Positions 1 through 8,205 of a stretch of DNA of 64,000 nucleotides are shown in pieces (the first letter of the stretch is position 1; every line of letters starts with the position of its first letter). Made by a program: the position numbers and the translations under genes. The notes beneath the pieces were generated by a model, which was not told the DNA's origin, did not search any database, and was given only the letters and a program-made list of their open reading frames with translations. The stretch comes from Flavobacterium ustbae (GTDB taxonomy: Bacteria > Bacteroidota > Bacteroidia > Flavobacteriales > Flavobacteriaceae): NCBI RefSeq assembly GCF_003946915.1, contig NZ_RPOC01000001.1:620001-684000 (forward strand), written 5' to 3'.

Positions 1-310
1 ATTTAGCCACAGCGCCAAGCGTTAAATAATTTAATTCGTAATTGATACGGCGAGAACTGCCATTATCAAAATATTCTCTTCCCTCATCTCCCTGTCTCGA
101 ATAGGTTACCTCTGGCTGTAAGGAGAAAAATTTGTTGAATCTAATATTTACTAATCCACCAACATAAAAATCGGTTTTAGAGCTGTTATCATCAATATTT
201 GTTAATGTCGATACGTTTAAACCACCTCGAAGTCCAGGACTAACTCTTACCTGAGCTTGTGAAGTGATTCCAGCTAATAATACAAAGGCAATTAAGACTA
301 TTTTTTTCAT
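1..310 (-). CDS. Outer-membrane beta-barrel protein, porin-like (3' part cut by window edge)
   Basis: Reading the minus strand from the ATG at 308-310 gives about 103 uninterrupted codons that run off the left edge, so only the N-terminal part is visible. It begins with a signal peptide (MKKIVLIAFVLLAGITSQA, cleavage after AQ). The rest shows alternating polar and hydrophobic strands such as RGGLNVSTL, FYVGGLVNIRF and FSLQPEVTYSRQG, the pattern of small outer-membrane beta-barrel proteins of Bacteroidota (PorT / OmpA-barrel-like). It lies 37 bp downstream of the lipoprotein gene that ends the pigment cluster. Whether it belongs to that cluster is unknown. The family is clear from pattern only, and the ligand is unknown. 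Confidence 0.7.
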   Translation of the reverse strand, partial: MKKIVLIAFVLLAGITSQAQVRVSPGLRGGLNVSTLTNIDDNSSKTDFYVGGLVNIRFNKFFSLQPEVTYSRQGDEGREYFDNGSSRRINYELNYLTLGAVAK

Positions 311-347
311 TTTTGGTTTGATTTAATTTTATGGTTAGTTTAATTTT

Positions 348-983
348 CTATTCTGATTTAAAATAATTTAGCTCGATTTTCAGCTTTATATTCTGATGAA
401 TTATTTCGATTTTCTCAGCAAAAATATTGTTTTCTGAATTGAAAAACAGCGTAAATTTTTCTTTTGTTTTAGACGAATGAACAATCTTTTCTAGTTTTTG
501 ATCTTTTTTGGAAATAAAAATATAATTGTCGCGTTTTCCATCTGCCGATTTATAAATGTCTGTCGATTCATTTTCAAATTGTTCTTGAATTTGATATTCC
601 TTTTTTAAAAGCAATCTGAAATCTTCTTTTAAAGTATTAATCAATATTTTACGATCCAATTCTGAAACAATCGAATTGATTTTAAAATCGTTTTCCGAGA
701 TTTCAAAATCCATTAATTTATTTCCGAATTCGGTTGTAAAAACAACTCGATGTGTGGTGTCGCTTATTTTTTTTGCAATAAAAATTCCAGACAATTTATT
801 TCCGTAAACCGTTATGTTAGTTTTATAAACGTAATCGGTTTTTGAATCTGAAAAATAAGGAACCGCATAAGACGTTTTGTCTAATTTTTTGGGCGTATAA
901 TTTTTTGTGACCGAGCCACAAGAAATTACAAAAAGTGCTAAAAAGCAATTAATTAGTAAAAACTGAATCGTCGATTTTTGCAT
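348..983 (-). CDS. Predicted lipoprotein at the end of the flexirubin cluster
   Basis: This 211-residue protein has a lipoprotein signal peptide with lipobox VISC (Cys about residue 22), so it should be lipid-anchored, probably in the outer membrane. No catalytic motif is visible. The mature part is lysine-rich and strand-rich. Its start lies inside the upstream lolA gene (35-bp overlap), so the two are almost certainly co-transcribed and translationally linked. Aryl-polyene type clusters often carry a LolA-like carrier together with a small lipoprotein, and this pair fits that. A role in moving or anchoring the pigment in the outer membrane is inference from position. Confidence 0.6.
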   Translation of the reverse strand: MQKSTIQFLLINCFLALFVISCGSVTKNYTPKKLDKTSYAVPYFSDSKTDYVYKTNITVYGNKLSGIFIAKKISDTTHRVVFTTEFGNKLMDFEISENDFKINSIVSELDRKILINTLKEDFRLLLKKEYQIQEQFENESTDIYKSADGKRDNYIFISKKDQKLEKIVHSSKTKEKFTLFFNSENNIFAEKIEIIHQNIKLKIELNYFKSE

Positions 984-1575
984 TGATCACTTTATTTTTA
1001 AGTACAATTCGGGTATAATCTTCAGAAGATTCCAAAAGTTTTACCTGCACAACAGTTGCTTCTTCTTTATCAAAAGTCAGCTCAATTTGTTTGATGTATT
1101 TTTTCAAAGTCGCATCTTTCGGAATAAATTTCGCCAGATTCTGACCTTTTAATTTGAAATATGAAATAGTAAATTCTTTGTCGTCAAACATATTTCCGCT
1201 CACGCTTCCCACAATTAATTTATTGATTCTCGCAAATATCTTACTGTTTCCAATATCTACAGCGCTTTTCTTTCCTTCGTCGTTAATCAGGATTTTTCCG
1301 TTTTTGAAAGTAATACTGTAATTGTATGGTTTTTTATATTGCCATTGCAAAAGTGCAGGTTCTTTAAAAATCATTTTTCCTGAAGTTTCAATGTCTTTTG
1401 ACAAAAAATCCAAATGTTTGTATTGTACAAAATCGGTACTTAAAGTTTTGATTTTTTTTGCCACCACATTTACATCTTCTTTAAACTGAGCAATTTCTGC
1501 AGCAGACATTTTTTGTTCCTGAGCAAATAAACTGCTGGAAATAAAAAGAAGGAGTAGTGCTATTTTAGTTTTCAT
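949..1575 (-). CDS. LolA-like outer-membrane lipoprotein carrier protein
   Basis: This 208-residue protein has a Sec signal peptide (MKTKIALLLLFISSSLFAQ) and the LolA fold signature: a segment around residues 45-85 reading TDFVQYKHLDFLSKDI then SGKMIFKEPALLQWQYKKP, which matches the LolA pattern of an early strand followed by a (F/L)xWxYxxP motif. LolA proteins shuttle lipidated proteins or hydrophobic cargo across the periplasm. Within aryl-polyene/flexirubin clusters a dedicated LolA paralogue is common and is thought to carry the lipidic pigment or its lipoprotein partner; that role is inferred here. It overlaps the next lipoprotein gene by 35 bp. Confidence 0.82.
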   Translation of the reverse strand: MKTKIALLLLFISSSLFAQEQKMSAAEIAQFKEDVNVVAKKIKTLSTDFVQYKHLDFLSKDIETSGKMIFKEPALLQWQYKKPYNYSITFKNGKILINDEGKKSAVDIGNSKIFARINKLIVGSVSGNMFDDKEFTISYFKLKGQNLAKFIPKDATLKKYIKQIELTFDKEEATVVQVKLLESSEDYTRIVLKNKVINAKIDDSVFTN

Positions 1576-1600
1576 GTTTTTTAGAATTATGCTTTAAAAT

Positions 1601-1711
1601 GTTTTTGCCACAGATTAAAAGGATTTACACAGATTATTTTATTCAATTAAAGTAAATAAAAAATCCGTTTTTATCCGCGTCTTCGCGAAAGCGAATCAGT
1701 GTCATTCGCGT
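1601..1711. repeat. Intergenic repeat (ccacagatt family)
   Basis: The spacer between lolA and the deacetylase gene holds TTTTTGCCACAGATTAAAA followed by a second CACAGATT, then a short inverted stretch around TTCGCGAAAGCGAA. The CCACAGATTAAAAGGATT unit recurs in other gaps of this window (near 15,256, 30,021 and 47,320). It is a dispersed intergenic repeat, not a gene. Confidence 0.6.
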
Positions 1712-2488
1712 TCAATCTTCGTAAGCTTTAAGACTCAAAAGTTCTTCAATCGAAACGACTTGATAATTATTTTGCTGTAAAAATTGCAAAAACTGTTCCA
1801 ATACCCAAACAGAGTGAGCTCCCGTATCGTGCAAAAGTACAATTCCGCCGGGAGAAACGCGTTTTTTAATTCGATTCAAAATTAATTCTTCATCTGTAGT
1901 TCCTCCGTCAAGCGAACGAATATTCCATCCAATAACTTTATGTCCAGTTACCTTTAAAGCTCTTCGAATCGAAGGCGTCGTAACTCCATAAGGCGGACGA
2001 AAAAAGTTGATTTTTTTGGAAGTGAATTTCTCCAGAAGTTCATCTGTTTTCTGAAGTTCTTGGGTTATTTTTTTAGCATTATAAAAATCAAAAAATTTAG
2101 AATGCGAGTACGAATGATTTCCACCTAAATGTCCTTCGTCAATCACTTTTTGCAGAATTTCAGGATATGTTTCGATATTTTTTCCGATGCAAAAGAAAGT
2201 TGCTTTAGCATTGTATTTTTTCAGAACCTTCAAAACTTGCAACGTATAAACGCTTGGACCGTCATCAAAAGTAAGCGCGATTTTTTTTTCTTTTTCTAAA
2301 GGATTATTACAAAAAGCTTTTACATGATAATTGGAAGAAATTCGGGCAGAACCAAAAGCATTTATTCCAATCCAAGCTAAAATGATAAGCACAAACCACA
2401 GAAAATGAATTGCATTATAAAGATTCAAAAGAAACAATAAAAGCAATAAAAAGATAAAAAACAGTGATATGTTTTTATGCGTTATCAT
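1712..2488 (-). CDS. Polysaccharide deacetylase family protein (NodB fold), membrane-anchored
   Basis: This 258-residue protein starts with two closely spaced hydrophobic segments (about residues 8-45), predicted to be an N-terminal membrane anchor. The NodB domain follows. Motif 1 is LTFDDGPS (Asp-Asp), motif 2 is GGNHSYSHSKF (HxxxH metal ligands), motif 3 is FFRPPYG, and the C-terminal motif is GGIVLLHD. All metal-binding and catalytic residues of a deacetylase therefore appear intact. Its start codon overlaps the stop of the upstream ketosynthase-like gene (ATGA). Family members remove N- or O-acetyl groups from sugars. The substrate within a pigment cluster is unknown, and deacylation of an intermediate or envelope glycan is only a guess. 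Confidence 0.82.
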   Translation of the reverse strand: MITHKNISLFFIFLLLLLFLLNLYNAIHFLWFVLIILAWIGINAFGSARISSNYHVKAFCNNPLEKEKKIALTFDDGPSVYTLQVLKVLKKYNAKATFFCIGKNIETYPEILQKVIDEGHLGGNHSYSHSKFFDFYNAKKITQELQKTDELLEKFTSKKINFFRPPYGVTTPSIRRALKVTGHKVIGWNIRSLDGGTTDEELILNRIKKRVSPGGIVLLHDTGAHSVWVLEQFLQFLQQNNYQVVSIEELLSLKAYED

Positions 2489-3549
2489 TTTGAAAGCAAC
2501 GTAAAACTATGGTTTTTTCCGTTTAATTGATTGTATAATAAAATGGTTTTATAAGCTGGTTTGGTAACCGAATTTACTTTTACAACTTCAGGAACTTCTT
2601 GCGTTTTAATAATTTTGGATGCCACCCAAAGCGCAAAAGCCGAAGCCGTATCATATTCGCCACTTAAATGTTTGTAATACAAAACAGGAGTTTGAGCAAA
2701 TGTATTTTCAGCAAGAGTTGCATAATAATTTTCGAAATCGGCATTTCCGTCAAAACCTAAAACTAAGGCATCAATGTCAGAAATGTCTAAATTATTTGAT
2801 TTTAAAAAAGATTGGATTGCTGTTTCAACTTCATTATTTTCTAAAGTGTTAACAATCGAAATATCCAAAAGTTCAGCATACGTATTTTCTTTTCTTTCGT
2901 TTTCTAAAACAAAAAAACTAGCGCCTTCTCCGTAAACTGCTCCGCTTGTATCAGAAGTCAGAACATCGTACGGGCCCGAATTGTCTTTTTTAATTCGACC
3001 GTTTAGTTTGAAAAGGGCAGTAGTATATTCGCCATTTTCATCAACACCACCAACTAAAATAGAATTAGCTTCATCCTCTTCAATCTGCATTTTGGCATCA
3101 ATCAAAGCCGATTCAAAAGAAACCGCGCCATTCACGTAAGTAAAATTGTAACCTTTACATTGCTGTAAAAGTGCAATCTGAGCGCCAACTGTATTATGAG
3201 TCGATTGAATAAAAGAAGTCGGAGTTAGAAACTCTTCATTATTATCTAAAATGCTTTTCAGGAATTTTTCAGAATCTTCGATACAACCTAAACCAGTTCC
3301 GGTAATAATAGCGTCAACGTTTTCTATGTTCGCATCTTTCATGGCTAATGCCGAAGCTACGATTCCGTTTTTTACCCCTTTTGCCATTCTTCGGCTGTTT
3401 GCCGGAGAAATATATTCTTTGTAAACTGGCGGAACAATCGCCAGTACATTTTCTTCATGATTGACAACAGCTTCTTCCAAAAAAACAGTATCAAATGTTT
3501 TTTGAGTCGAAATACAGCCTACTCCATTTATATATGTTTTTTTTGTCAT
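2485..3549 (-). CDS. Beta-ketoacyl synthase homologue lacking the catalytic triad (chain-length-factor-like)
   Basis: This 354-residue protein has the overall thiolase fold of FabF-type ketosynthases (EYISPANSRRMAKGVKNGI, IITGTGLGCIEDSEKFL, SILVGGVDE). The segment equivalent to the TACSS nucleophile elbow reads NGAVSFES, so the active-site Cys is Val143. The HGTxT and GHT histidine motifs are also unrecognisable (GFDGNAD and SGEYDTASA). It should not condense acyl units on its own. Immediately upstream, with stop and start overlapping by one base, is an intact ketosynthase, so the pair resembles a KS/chain-length-factor heterodimer as in type II polyketide and aryl-polyene systems. The pairing is inferred from gene order and residue loss. 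Confidence 0.85.
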   Translation of the reverse strand: MTKKTYINGVGCISTQKTFDTVFLEEAVVNHEENVLAIVPPVYKEYISPANSRRMAKGVKNGIVASALAMKDANIENVDAIITGTGLGCIEDSEKFLKSILDNNEEFLTPTSFIQSTHNTVGAQIALLQQCKGYNFTYVNGAVSFESALIDAKMQIEEDEANSILVGGVDENGEYTTALFKLNGRIKKDNSGPYDVLTSDTSGAVYGEGASFFVLENERKENTYAELLDISIVNTLENNEVETAIQSFLKSNNLDISDIDALVLGFDGNADFENYYATLAENTFAQTPVLYYKHLSGEYDTASAFALWVASKIIKTQEVPEVVKVNSVTKPAYKTILLYNQLNGKNHSFTLLSK

Positions 3550-4748
3550 TAGCTTTTAGAAAATATAAGGGTTGAACAATTTCCTCCAAATCCGAACGAA
3601 TTGGAAAGAACGTGTTCGATAGTTTTATTTTTTAAAGATGTCTGTGGTTTCAGATCGAATTCTTCCATCGGAACTTCAAAATTCAAATTCGGATAAACCA
3701 CATTATTTTGAATCGCCAAAACGCTGTAAACAGCTTCAATCGCCGCCGCGGCAGCCAAAGTATGTCCTGTAAAAGGTTTTGTAGAGCTAAAATCAGGCAC
3801 ATTTTCGTCTTCGTAAATTCGCTTCAAAGCGCGTCCCTCAGACAAGTCGTTGTTTGGCGTTGCCGTTCCGTGTACGTTGATGTAATCAATTTGGGAAGGT
3901 TGTAAACCCGAAACTTCAAACGCTTTTTTCATTGCCAAAAATGCACCGTCTCCATTTTCTGAAGAGGCAGTTTGGTGATACGCATCGTTTGCATTTCCGT
4001 AACCAGAAACTCTTGCCAGCACTTTTTTGTTTTGTTTCGCCACAATTTCATCCGATTCTAAAATAAGATACGCTGCCGCTTCACCAAGATTTAATCCTTT
4101 TCTTTCGTTGTCAAACGGTTTGTTATAATCGTCGGACAAAATCATCAAAGTCTTAAATCCGTTGATAGTAAATTTTGCCAAAGCATCTGCTCCGCCTACA
4201 ATTACGCGATCTAGTTTTCCGGTTTTGATTAATCTTGCGCCCAACATAATAGAATTTGCCGCAGACGAACAAGCCGTACTAATTGTGGTTACCATTCCTT
4301 TTAAACCTAATTCTTCGGCAATTTTATCTGCAACATCGCCACCATCGTGACACGTAATGTATTTTACCAATTCCGGTTTTTCGAAATAATCGTAGTAATG
4401 TTTTTCAGTCATGTCCATTCCGCCCACGCTTGTAGCCGAAATAAGTCCGGTTCTGAATTCATTAATAGCAGAAATACCAGCATTTTCAACAGCTTGCTTG
4501 GCCGCCAAAGTACCGATCATTGCTGTTCTGGAGAAATTATTGGTTTCGTCCAGACGCAATTCTGCAATAAGCTGCTCATTCGTTTTTTTGATTTCGCCGA
4601 CTTTAATCACATTTTCATGAACGGTCGAAATATGCTGAATGGGAGCAACACCGATTTTATTTTCGATTAACGAAATGTAGTTTTCTTCAACCGTATTTCC
4701 GATTGCAGAAACAATTCCCATTCCGGTTATGGCAACACCTTTTGTCAT
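3549..4748 (-). CDS. Beta-ketoacyl-ACP synthase II-like (FabF family), flexirubin polyene chain elongation
   Basis: This 399-residue ketosynthase starts with the family hallmark VAITGMGIVSAIG. The catalytic triad is complete: Cys in STACSSAANS, His in NVHGTATPNND, and His in FTGHTLAAAAA. It should elongate ACP-bound acyl chains with malonyl-ACP by decarboxylative Claisen condensation, and here it probably builds the conjugated polyene. Its stop overlaps the start of the catalytically dead homologue downstream, suggesting stoichiometric heterodimer formation. It is followed upstream by a 153-bp repeat-containing gap and an ACP gene. The enzyme class is certain. Assignment to the polyene rather than the resorcinol branch is inference. 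Confidence 0.9.
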   Translation of the reverse strand: MTKGVAITGMGIVSAIGNTVEENYISLIENKIGVAPIQHISTVHENVIKVGEIKKTNEQLIAELRLDETNNFSRTAMIGTLAAKQAVENAGISAINEFRTGLISATSVGGMDMTEKHYYDYFEKPELVKYITCHDGGDVADKIAEELGLKGMVTTISTACSSAANSIMLGARLIKTGKLDRVIVGGADALAKFTINGFKTLMILSDDYNKPFDNERKGLNLGEAAAYLILESDEIVAKQNKKVLARVSGYGNANDAYHQTASSENGDGAFLAMKKAFEVSGLQPSQIDYINVHGTATPNNDLSEGRALKRIYEDENVPDFSSTKPFTGHTLAAAAAIEAVYSVLAIQNNVVYPNLNFEVPMEEFDLKPQTSLKNKTIEHVLSNSFGFGGNCSTLIFSKS

Positions 4749-4901
4749 TTTAGATTTCGGATTTTAGATTAAACTTTGCGTCTTCGCGTCTTTGCGAGCC
4801 TATTTCTCACAGCTAAGAATAACAAAGCTTATAAATTTAATCTCGCAAAGTCGCTGAGTCGCTAAGTTTTTTAATTAGCAATCTTTGACAAATTTATGTG
4901 A
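4749..4901. repeat. Intergenic inverted repeat (cgcaaag family)
   Basis: The gap contains AACTTTGCGTCTTCGCGTC then TTTGCGAG, and about 50 bp later its rough complement CTCGCAAAGTCGCTGAG then TCGCTAAG. The two arms could fold into a long hairpin. A close relative is found at 17,781-17,862. No coding potential is seen. Confidence 0.7.
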
Positions 4902-5159
4902 TTACTTTGTTCTGTTTGCGTTAATGTACGCCGCCATAGTTTCGATAGATTGGAAAATAGCTTTTCCTTCTTTCGGGTCAACCAATTTGATTCCGTAGTC
5001 TTTATCTAAAATCACGATCAATTCCAGAGCATCAATCGAGTCAAGACCTAAACCGTCTCCAAACAAAGCATCGTTATCTGCGATATCTTCTACAGCAATA
5101 TCTTCAAGGTTTAGAGTGGTGATGATTTTATTTTTTAATTCTTGTTTTAATGCTTCCAT
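4902..5159 (-). CDS. Acyl carrier protein
   Basis: This 85-residue acidic protein contains the phosphopantetheine attachment motif DGLGLDSIDALELIV with the modified Ser near residue 40. It should carry growing acyl chains as thioesters for the adjacent ketosynthases. It ends 153 bp before the FabF-like gene and begins 2 bp after the short ketosynthase-like gene ends, so it is in the same transcript. A second, different ACP (16,239-16,493) serves the upstream part of the cluster. Two ACPs are expected, because the polyene and the dialkylresorcinol halves of flexirubin are built separately; which one serves which half is not visible from sequence. Confidence 0.93.
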   Translation of the reverse strand: MEALKQELKNKIITTLNLEDIAVEDIADNDALFGDGLGLDSIDALELIVILDKDYGIKLVDPKEGKAIFQSIETMAAYINANRTK

Positions 5160-5161
5160 GA

Positions 5162-5776
5162 TTATTTATTGTATAATGTATTGATAGTTTCGTTTTTATA
5201 TTTTGAATTTTCTTCGGTTCCGATAACGCAAAGAAAAGCTTTATAATTGTCATTAAAAAGTTCTGTCCAACCGCATAAGACTTTTTCTGCTTTATTTGTG
5301 TTTAACAATATGTTCGAATAGTTAAACATAAATTCGGTATTGAAAGCATCAAATATAAAAAAAGAATTCTCACTTTTAAGCTGATGGCGAATACTTATTT
5401 CGCCCAGACAAATATTTGGCAGCGTATAAACAAAGACCGCCGGACTCGGAAAATAGTTCTCAGGATCTGAAATAGATTCCTGATGTTTGACATCTGTATC
5501 CAGACTAGCCGATTTATTAGCCAAAACCAAAGCGATATTATTTGCTGCATTTTCCTCTACAATCGGACTCAAAAGCAGTTCTGCTCCCAAAAAAGCCAGT
5601 TTGCTCAAAGCATCCATTTTGAAGAACTTTGGATATTGGATTTCAAAATTACGTAAAGCTTGTTTTGAAAAATCTCCGAAATTTGTTGGTTCCGTTTTGA
5701 ATACAGATTCGCCGTTGAGAACAATTTCGTTGTTTTCGATTTGGATATAGGATTGTATGTATGTTTTTTGAGTCAT
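5162..5776 (-). CDS. Short beta-ketoacyl-synthase-like protein (N-terminal-domain-only homologue)
   Basis: This 204-residue protein resembles part of a ketosynthase rather than a full enzyme. The stretch PSPAVFVYTLPNICLGEISIR followed by ENSFFIFDAFN matches the region just before and at the nucleophile elbow of KS enzymes, but no catalytic Cys or His motif is present. Similar 200-residue proteins (beta-ketoacyl synthase-like N-terminal family) occur in aryl-polyene clusters. It lies 2 bp upstream of the ACP gene, and its ATG overlaps the stop of the RhuM-family gene. A scaffold or chaperone role for KS/ACP contacts is possible, but no function is established. Confidence 0.7.
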   Translation of the reverse strand: MTQKTYIQSYIQIENNEIVLNGESVFKTEPTNFGDFSKQALRNFEIQYPKFFKMDALSKLAFLGAELLLSPIVEENAANNIALVLANKSASLDTDVKHQESISDPENYFPSPAVFVYTLPNICLGEISIRHQLKSENSFFIFDAFNTEFMFNYSNILLNTNKAEKVLCGWTELFNDNYKAFLCVIGTEENSKYKNETINTLYNK

Positions 5777-6777
5777 TATTTCTTTCCTAATTTTTTCACT
5801 TCCTTATCAAAATCCGAAATAATTTTTTGAGTTTTATTAAACTCATCATATTCTGTAATTGCTTTTTTATCGGCTTGAATTTTCGATATCTTCCCTTTTC
5901 CTTCTAAAATTTTATATTCGTTAAATGAAAGAAATTTGTTGACACTCATAGCTAATTGTTCCATAGTAAAAGTATTTTCTCTTTCAATCAAGCCTTCAAT
6001 GTAATCAAAATAACCAGTAACGGTTCTTTCTAATTGTGTGATTTCTTTTTCTTGTAAATAATTTTTAGCAACAATTACATCAGATTTTATAATTCTTCCA
6101 TCTGGAGCATTTTTCCAAGTTGTAAGCCCCATATTATCTTTTGCTTTATCAGCATTATTGTAAATTATTTCTGCAGCGGTATTTCCTGTGATAGCAAAAT
6201 GAAATTTGTTCTGAACCAAAGCATAAAAATTCTTTGTTATTTCGGAATTTTTATCATAATCAATACTACATTCGGCGAAAATATCACTTACTTGTTGGTA
6301 AATTCTACGCTCGCTTGCGCGGATAGAACGAACCCTGCGTAATAATTCTTTGAAATAGTCTTTTCCAAAAATAGTTTGCCCTTGTTTTAAGCGTTCATCG
6401 TCTAAAACAAAACCTTTAATAATAAATTCTTTTAAGGTTTGAGTTGCCCAAATTCTAAATTGAGTTGCTTTTGCAGAATTTACACGATAGCCTACGGAAA
6501 TAATAGCATCAAGATTGTAATATTCTAAATCTCGATTTACTAATCTTTCTCCTTCTTTTTGAACTGTTCGGAAATTCCGAACAGTTGCTTCTCTTTCCAG
6601 TTCATTTGATTCGAATATATTTGTAATATGTTCGCTAATTGTAGATTTTACAACATCAAACAACTCTCCCATAGCTTTTTGGGTAAGCCAAAGATTTTCG
6701 TCTTGCACAATAACATCTACCCTAACTTTACCATTGGGATTGTCGTAAATAATAAATTTAGTTTCCTGATTTTCCAT
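5776..6777 (-). CDS. rhuM: RhuM family protein inserted in the flexirubin operon
   Basis: This 333-residue protein shows the RhuM-family pattern: an N-terminal region reading LWLTQKAMGELFDVVKSTISEHI, resembling a DNA-binding or phage antirepressor-like domain, then TVRNFRTVQKEG, YYNLDAIISVGYRVNS and FRIWATQTLKEFIIKGFVLDDERLKQ. The C-terminal half is helical with AECSIDYD and a late coiled-coil-like tail. RhuM proteins are known from pathogenicity islands and mobile regions, and their biochemical function is unsettled. It has no counterpart role in pigment synthesis. It begins 1 bp after the upstream KS stop and its own stop overlaps the next start codon, so it is embedded without breaking the polycistron. 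An 8-bp direct repeat (GAAATAAT on the minus strand) sits at both junctions. Confidence 0.85.
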   Translation of the reverse strand: MENQETKFIIYDNPNGKVRVDVIVQDENLWLTQKAMGELFDVVKSTISEHITNIFESNELEREATVRNFRTVQKEGERLVNRDLEYYNLDAIISVGYRVNSAKATQFRIWATQTLKEFIIKGFVLDDERLKQGQTIFGKDYFKELLRRVRSIRASERRIYQQVSDIFAECSIDYDKNSEITKNFYALVQNKFHFAITGNTAAEIIYNNADKAKDNMGLTTWKNAPDGRIIKSDVIVAKNYLQEKEITQLERTVTGYFDYIEGLIERENTFTMEQLAMSVNKFLSFNEYKILEGKGKISKIQADKKAITEYDEFNKTQKIISDFDKEVKKLGKK

Positions 6778-6778
6778 A

Positions 6779-7918
6779 TTATTTCACTTTCTCAAAAACC
6801 ACAGCCGTATTACAACCTCCAAAACCAGAAGCTGTTTTTAAAAAAAAATCAATATTGGCTTCTTTGTTTCTCTCAATTACATTAATATTTTCGCTTACGC
6901 CGATTTCATCAAAACCTTTTGATTCAAACAGCGTATTGCTGTTCACAGATTTGATTGCAATTACCGTTTCTAATAATCCTGAAGCGCCAAGCGTATGTCC
7001 GTAAAAACCTTTTAAACTATTTATTGGAACATTTTGAAGATTTAATCTTCCAAAAGCAATTGCTTCCATTTCATCGTTGAAAGGTGTTGCGGTTCCGTGG
7101 GCGGAAATATAATCGATTTTTTGTGCTTCGATTTGTGCTTCTTTTAAAGCATTTTGAATACTTAAAAATAAACCTTCACCAGTTCTCGACGGACCCGAAA
7201 TATGATTCGCATCGTTGATCGAACTGTCGCCAAGTACCTTTATTTTAGCGGTTGCCGGATTCGCCGAAACTAAAACGGCAGCTGTTGCTTCGCCTAAACT
7301 TACGCCTGTTCTGTTTTTAGAATACGGTTTACAAGGCGAATCACTCATCGCTTGAAAAGCATTAAAACCAGACAAAACAAATTCTGAAACTTCGTCGCCA
7401 GCGACTACAAAAATATTATCGTAAAGCTCCGACTGAATCATTCTTTTAGCAACCGAAACCGCTAAAATTCCAGAAACACAGGCATTTGAAACGACAATTG
7501 GTTGTGTTTTGAATCCGAAGAAATCGGCAACGTTTTTGGCTAAAACATCTAAATGTGCGTTTTTGAAACTTTCCTCAGAATTGTCTTTTAAAGCACTAAC
7601 ATTTCCTTTTGTGGTAGAAAGTATAAATCCGGTTTTTGAATTTAATTCAACTCCTGATTTTTTGATAATCGGCTCTAAACCCAAAATCATCAATTTTTCT
7701 AAACGCGAATATTTAGTTTCAGAACTAACTTTCGCGAAAGCGTTATTTATATTTTCATCACTAATAATCGAAGCATAAAAGGAATTGGGCATCAAAGAAA
7801 TATCATTATGAAGCTGAATTCCAGAATCGCCACGAAGAATCGCTTCGACATTCGACTCAACATCAAAACCTAAAGGCGTGATACAATTTGTTTCTGTAAT
7901 GTATATTTCTTTTCTCAT
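6779..7918 (-). CDS. Beta-ketoacyl-ACP synthase (FabF-like)
   Basis: This 379-residue ketosynthase starts with EIYITETNCITPLGFDVES. The nucleophile elbow reads SNACVSGILAV (Cys present). The two histidines are in SAHGTATPFNDE and GFYGHTLGASGLLE, so the catalytic triad is complete. It is somewhat shorter than typical FabF (about 410). It is the first gene after a 287-bp repeat-filled gap, so it may head a sub-operon continuing through the RhuM-family gene, the short KS-like gene and the ACP. It probably takes part in polyene or starter condensation; substrate is not deducible from the sequence. Confidence 0.88.
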   Translation of the reverse strand: MRKEIYITETNCITPLGFDVESNVEAILRGDSGIQLHNDISLMPNSFYASIISDENINNAFAKVSSETKYSRLEKLMILGLEPIIKKSGVELNSKTGFILSTTKGNVSALKDNSEESFKNAHLDVLAKNVADFFGFKTQPIVVSNACVSGILAVSVAKRMIQSELYDNIFVVAGDEVSEFVLSGFNAFQAMSDSPCKPYSKNRTGVSLGEATAAVLVSANPATAKIKVLGDSSINDANHISGPSRTGEGLFLSIQNALKEAQIEAQKIDYISAHGTATPFNDEMEAIAFGRLNLQNVPINSLKGFYGHTLGASGLLETVIAIKSVNSNTLFESKGFDEIGVSENINVIERNKEANIDFFLKTASGFGGCNTAVVFEKVK

Positions 7919-8205
7919 CTTTTGTTTTCCTGCTCCCGAAGCCTCGGGACAAAACCTTGTAGGTATTTATTTTTAAGCTCTATCTTTTAATCTCTCGCTC
8001 CCGATAATTATCGGGACTGCAGATTAAGCGGATTTGTTTTTGTCTAAAAATTTTCACGCAGATTTGCTTCGCCTGTTCGCTATCGCTCGGGTTACAGATT
8101 AAAGCTGATTTGCGCAGATTTTCTATATTTTAAATTTGTGAAATTTGCGGTTAACTTTTACATTTAGAATTCTTTATAATTCGTGAATTCGTGGCTAAAA
8201 AAACT
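7919..8205. repeat. Repeat-filled intergenic region with nested short elements
   Basis: No gene is seen. The gap holds two short palindromes, TCCCGAAGCCTCGGGA (7934-7949) and TCCCGATAATTATCGGGA (7999-8016). It also has a 27-bp element at 8066-8092 (starts GCTTCGCCTG, ends CGCTCGGGT) flanked on both sides by CAGATT, several AGATTAAGC / CAGATT units, and the right arm GAATTCGTGAATTCGTGGC at the end. These pieces recur elsewhere in the window. Confidence 0.75.

Noticed and set aside
5776-6777. RhuM-family gene as part of a prophage or restriction-modification island
   Set aside because: No integrase, phage structural gene, methylase or restriction gene is nearby; all neighbours are pigment genes.
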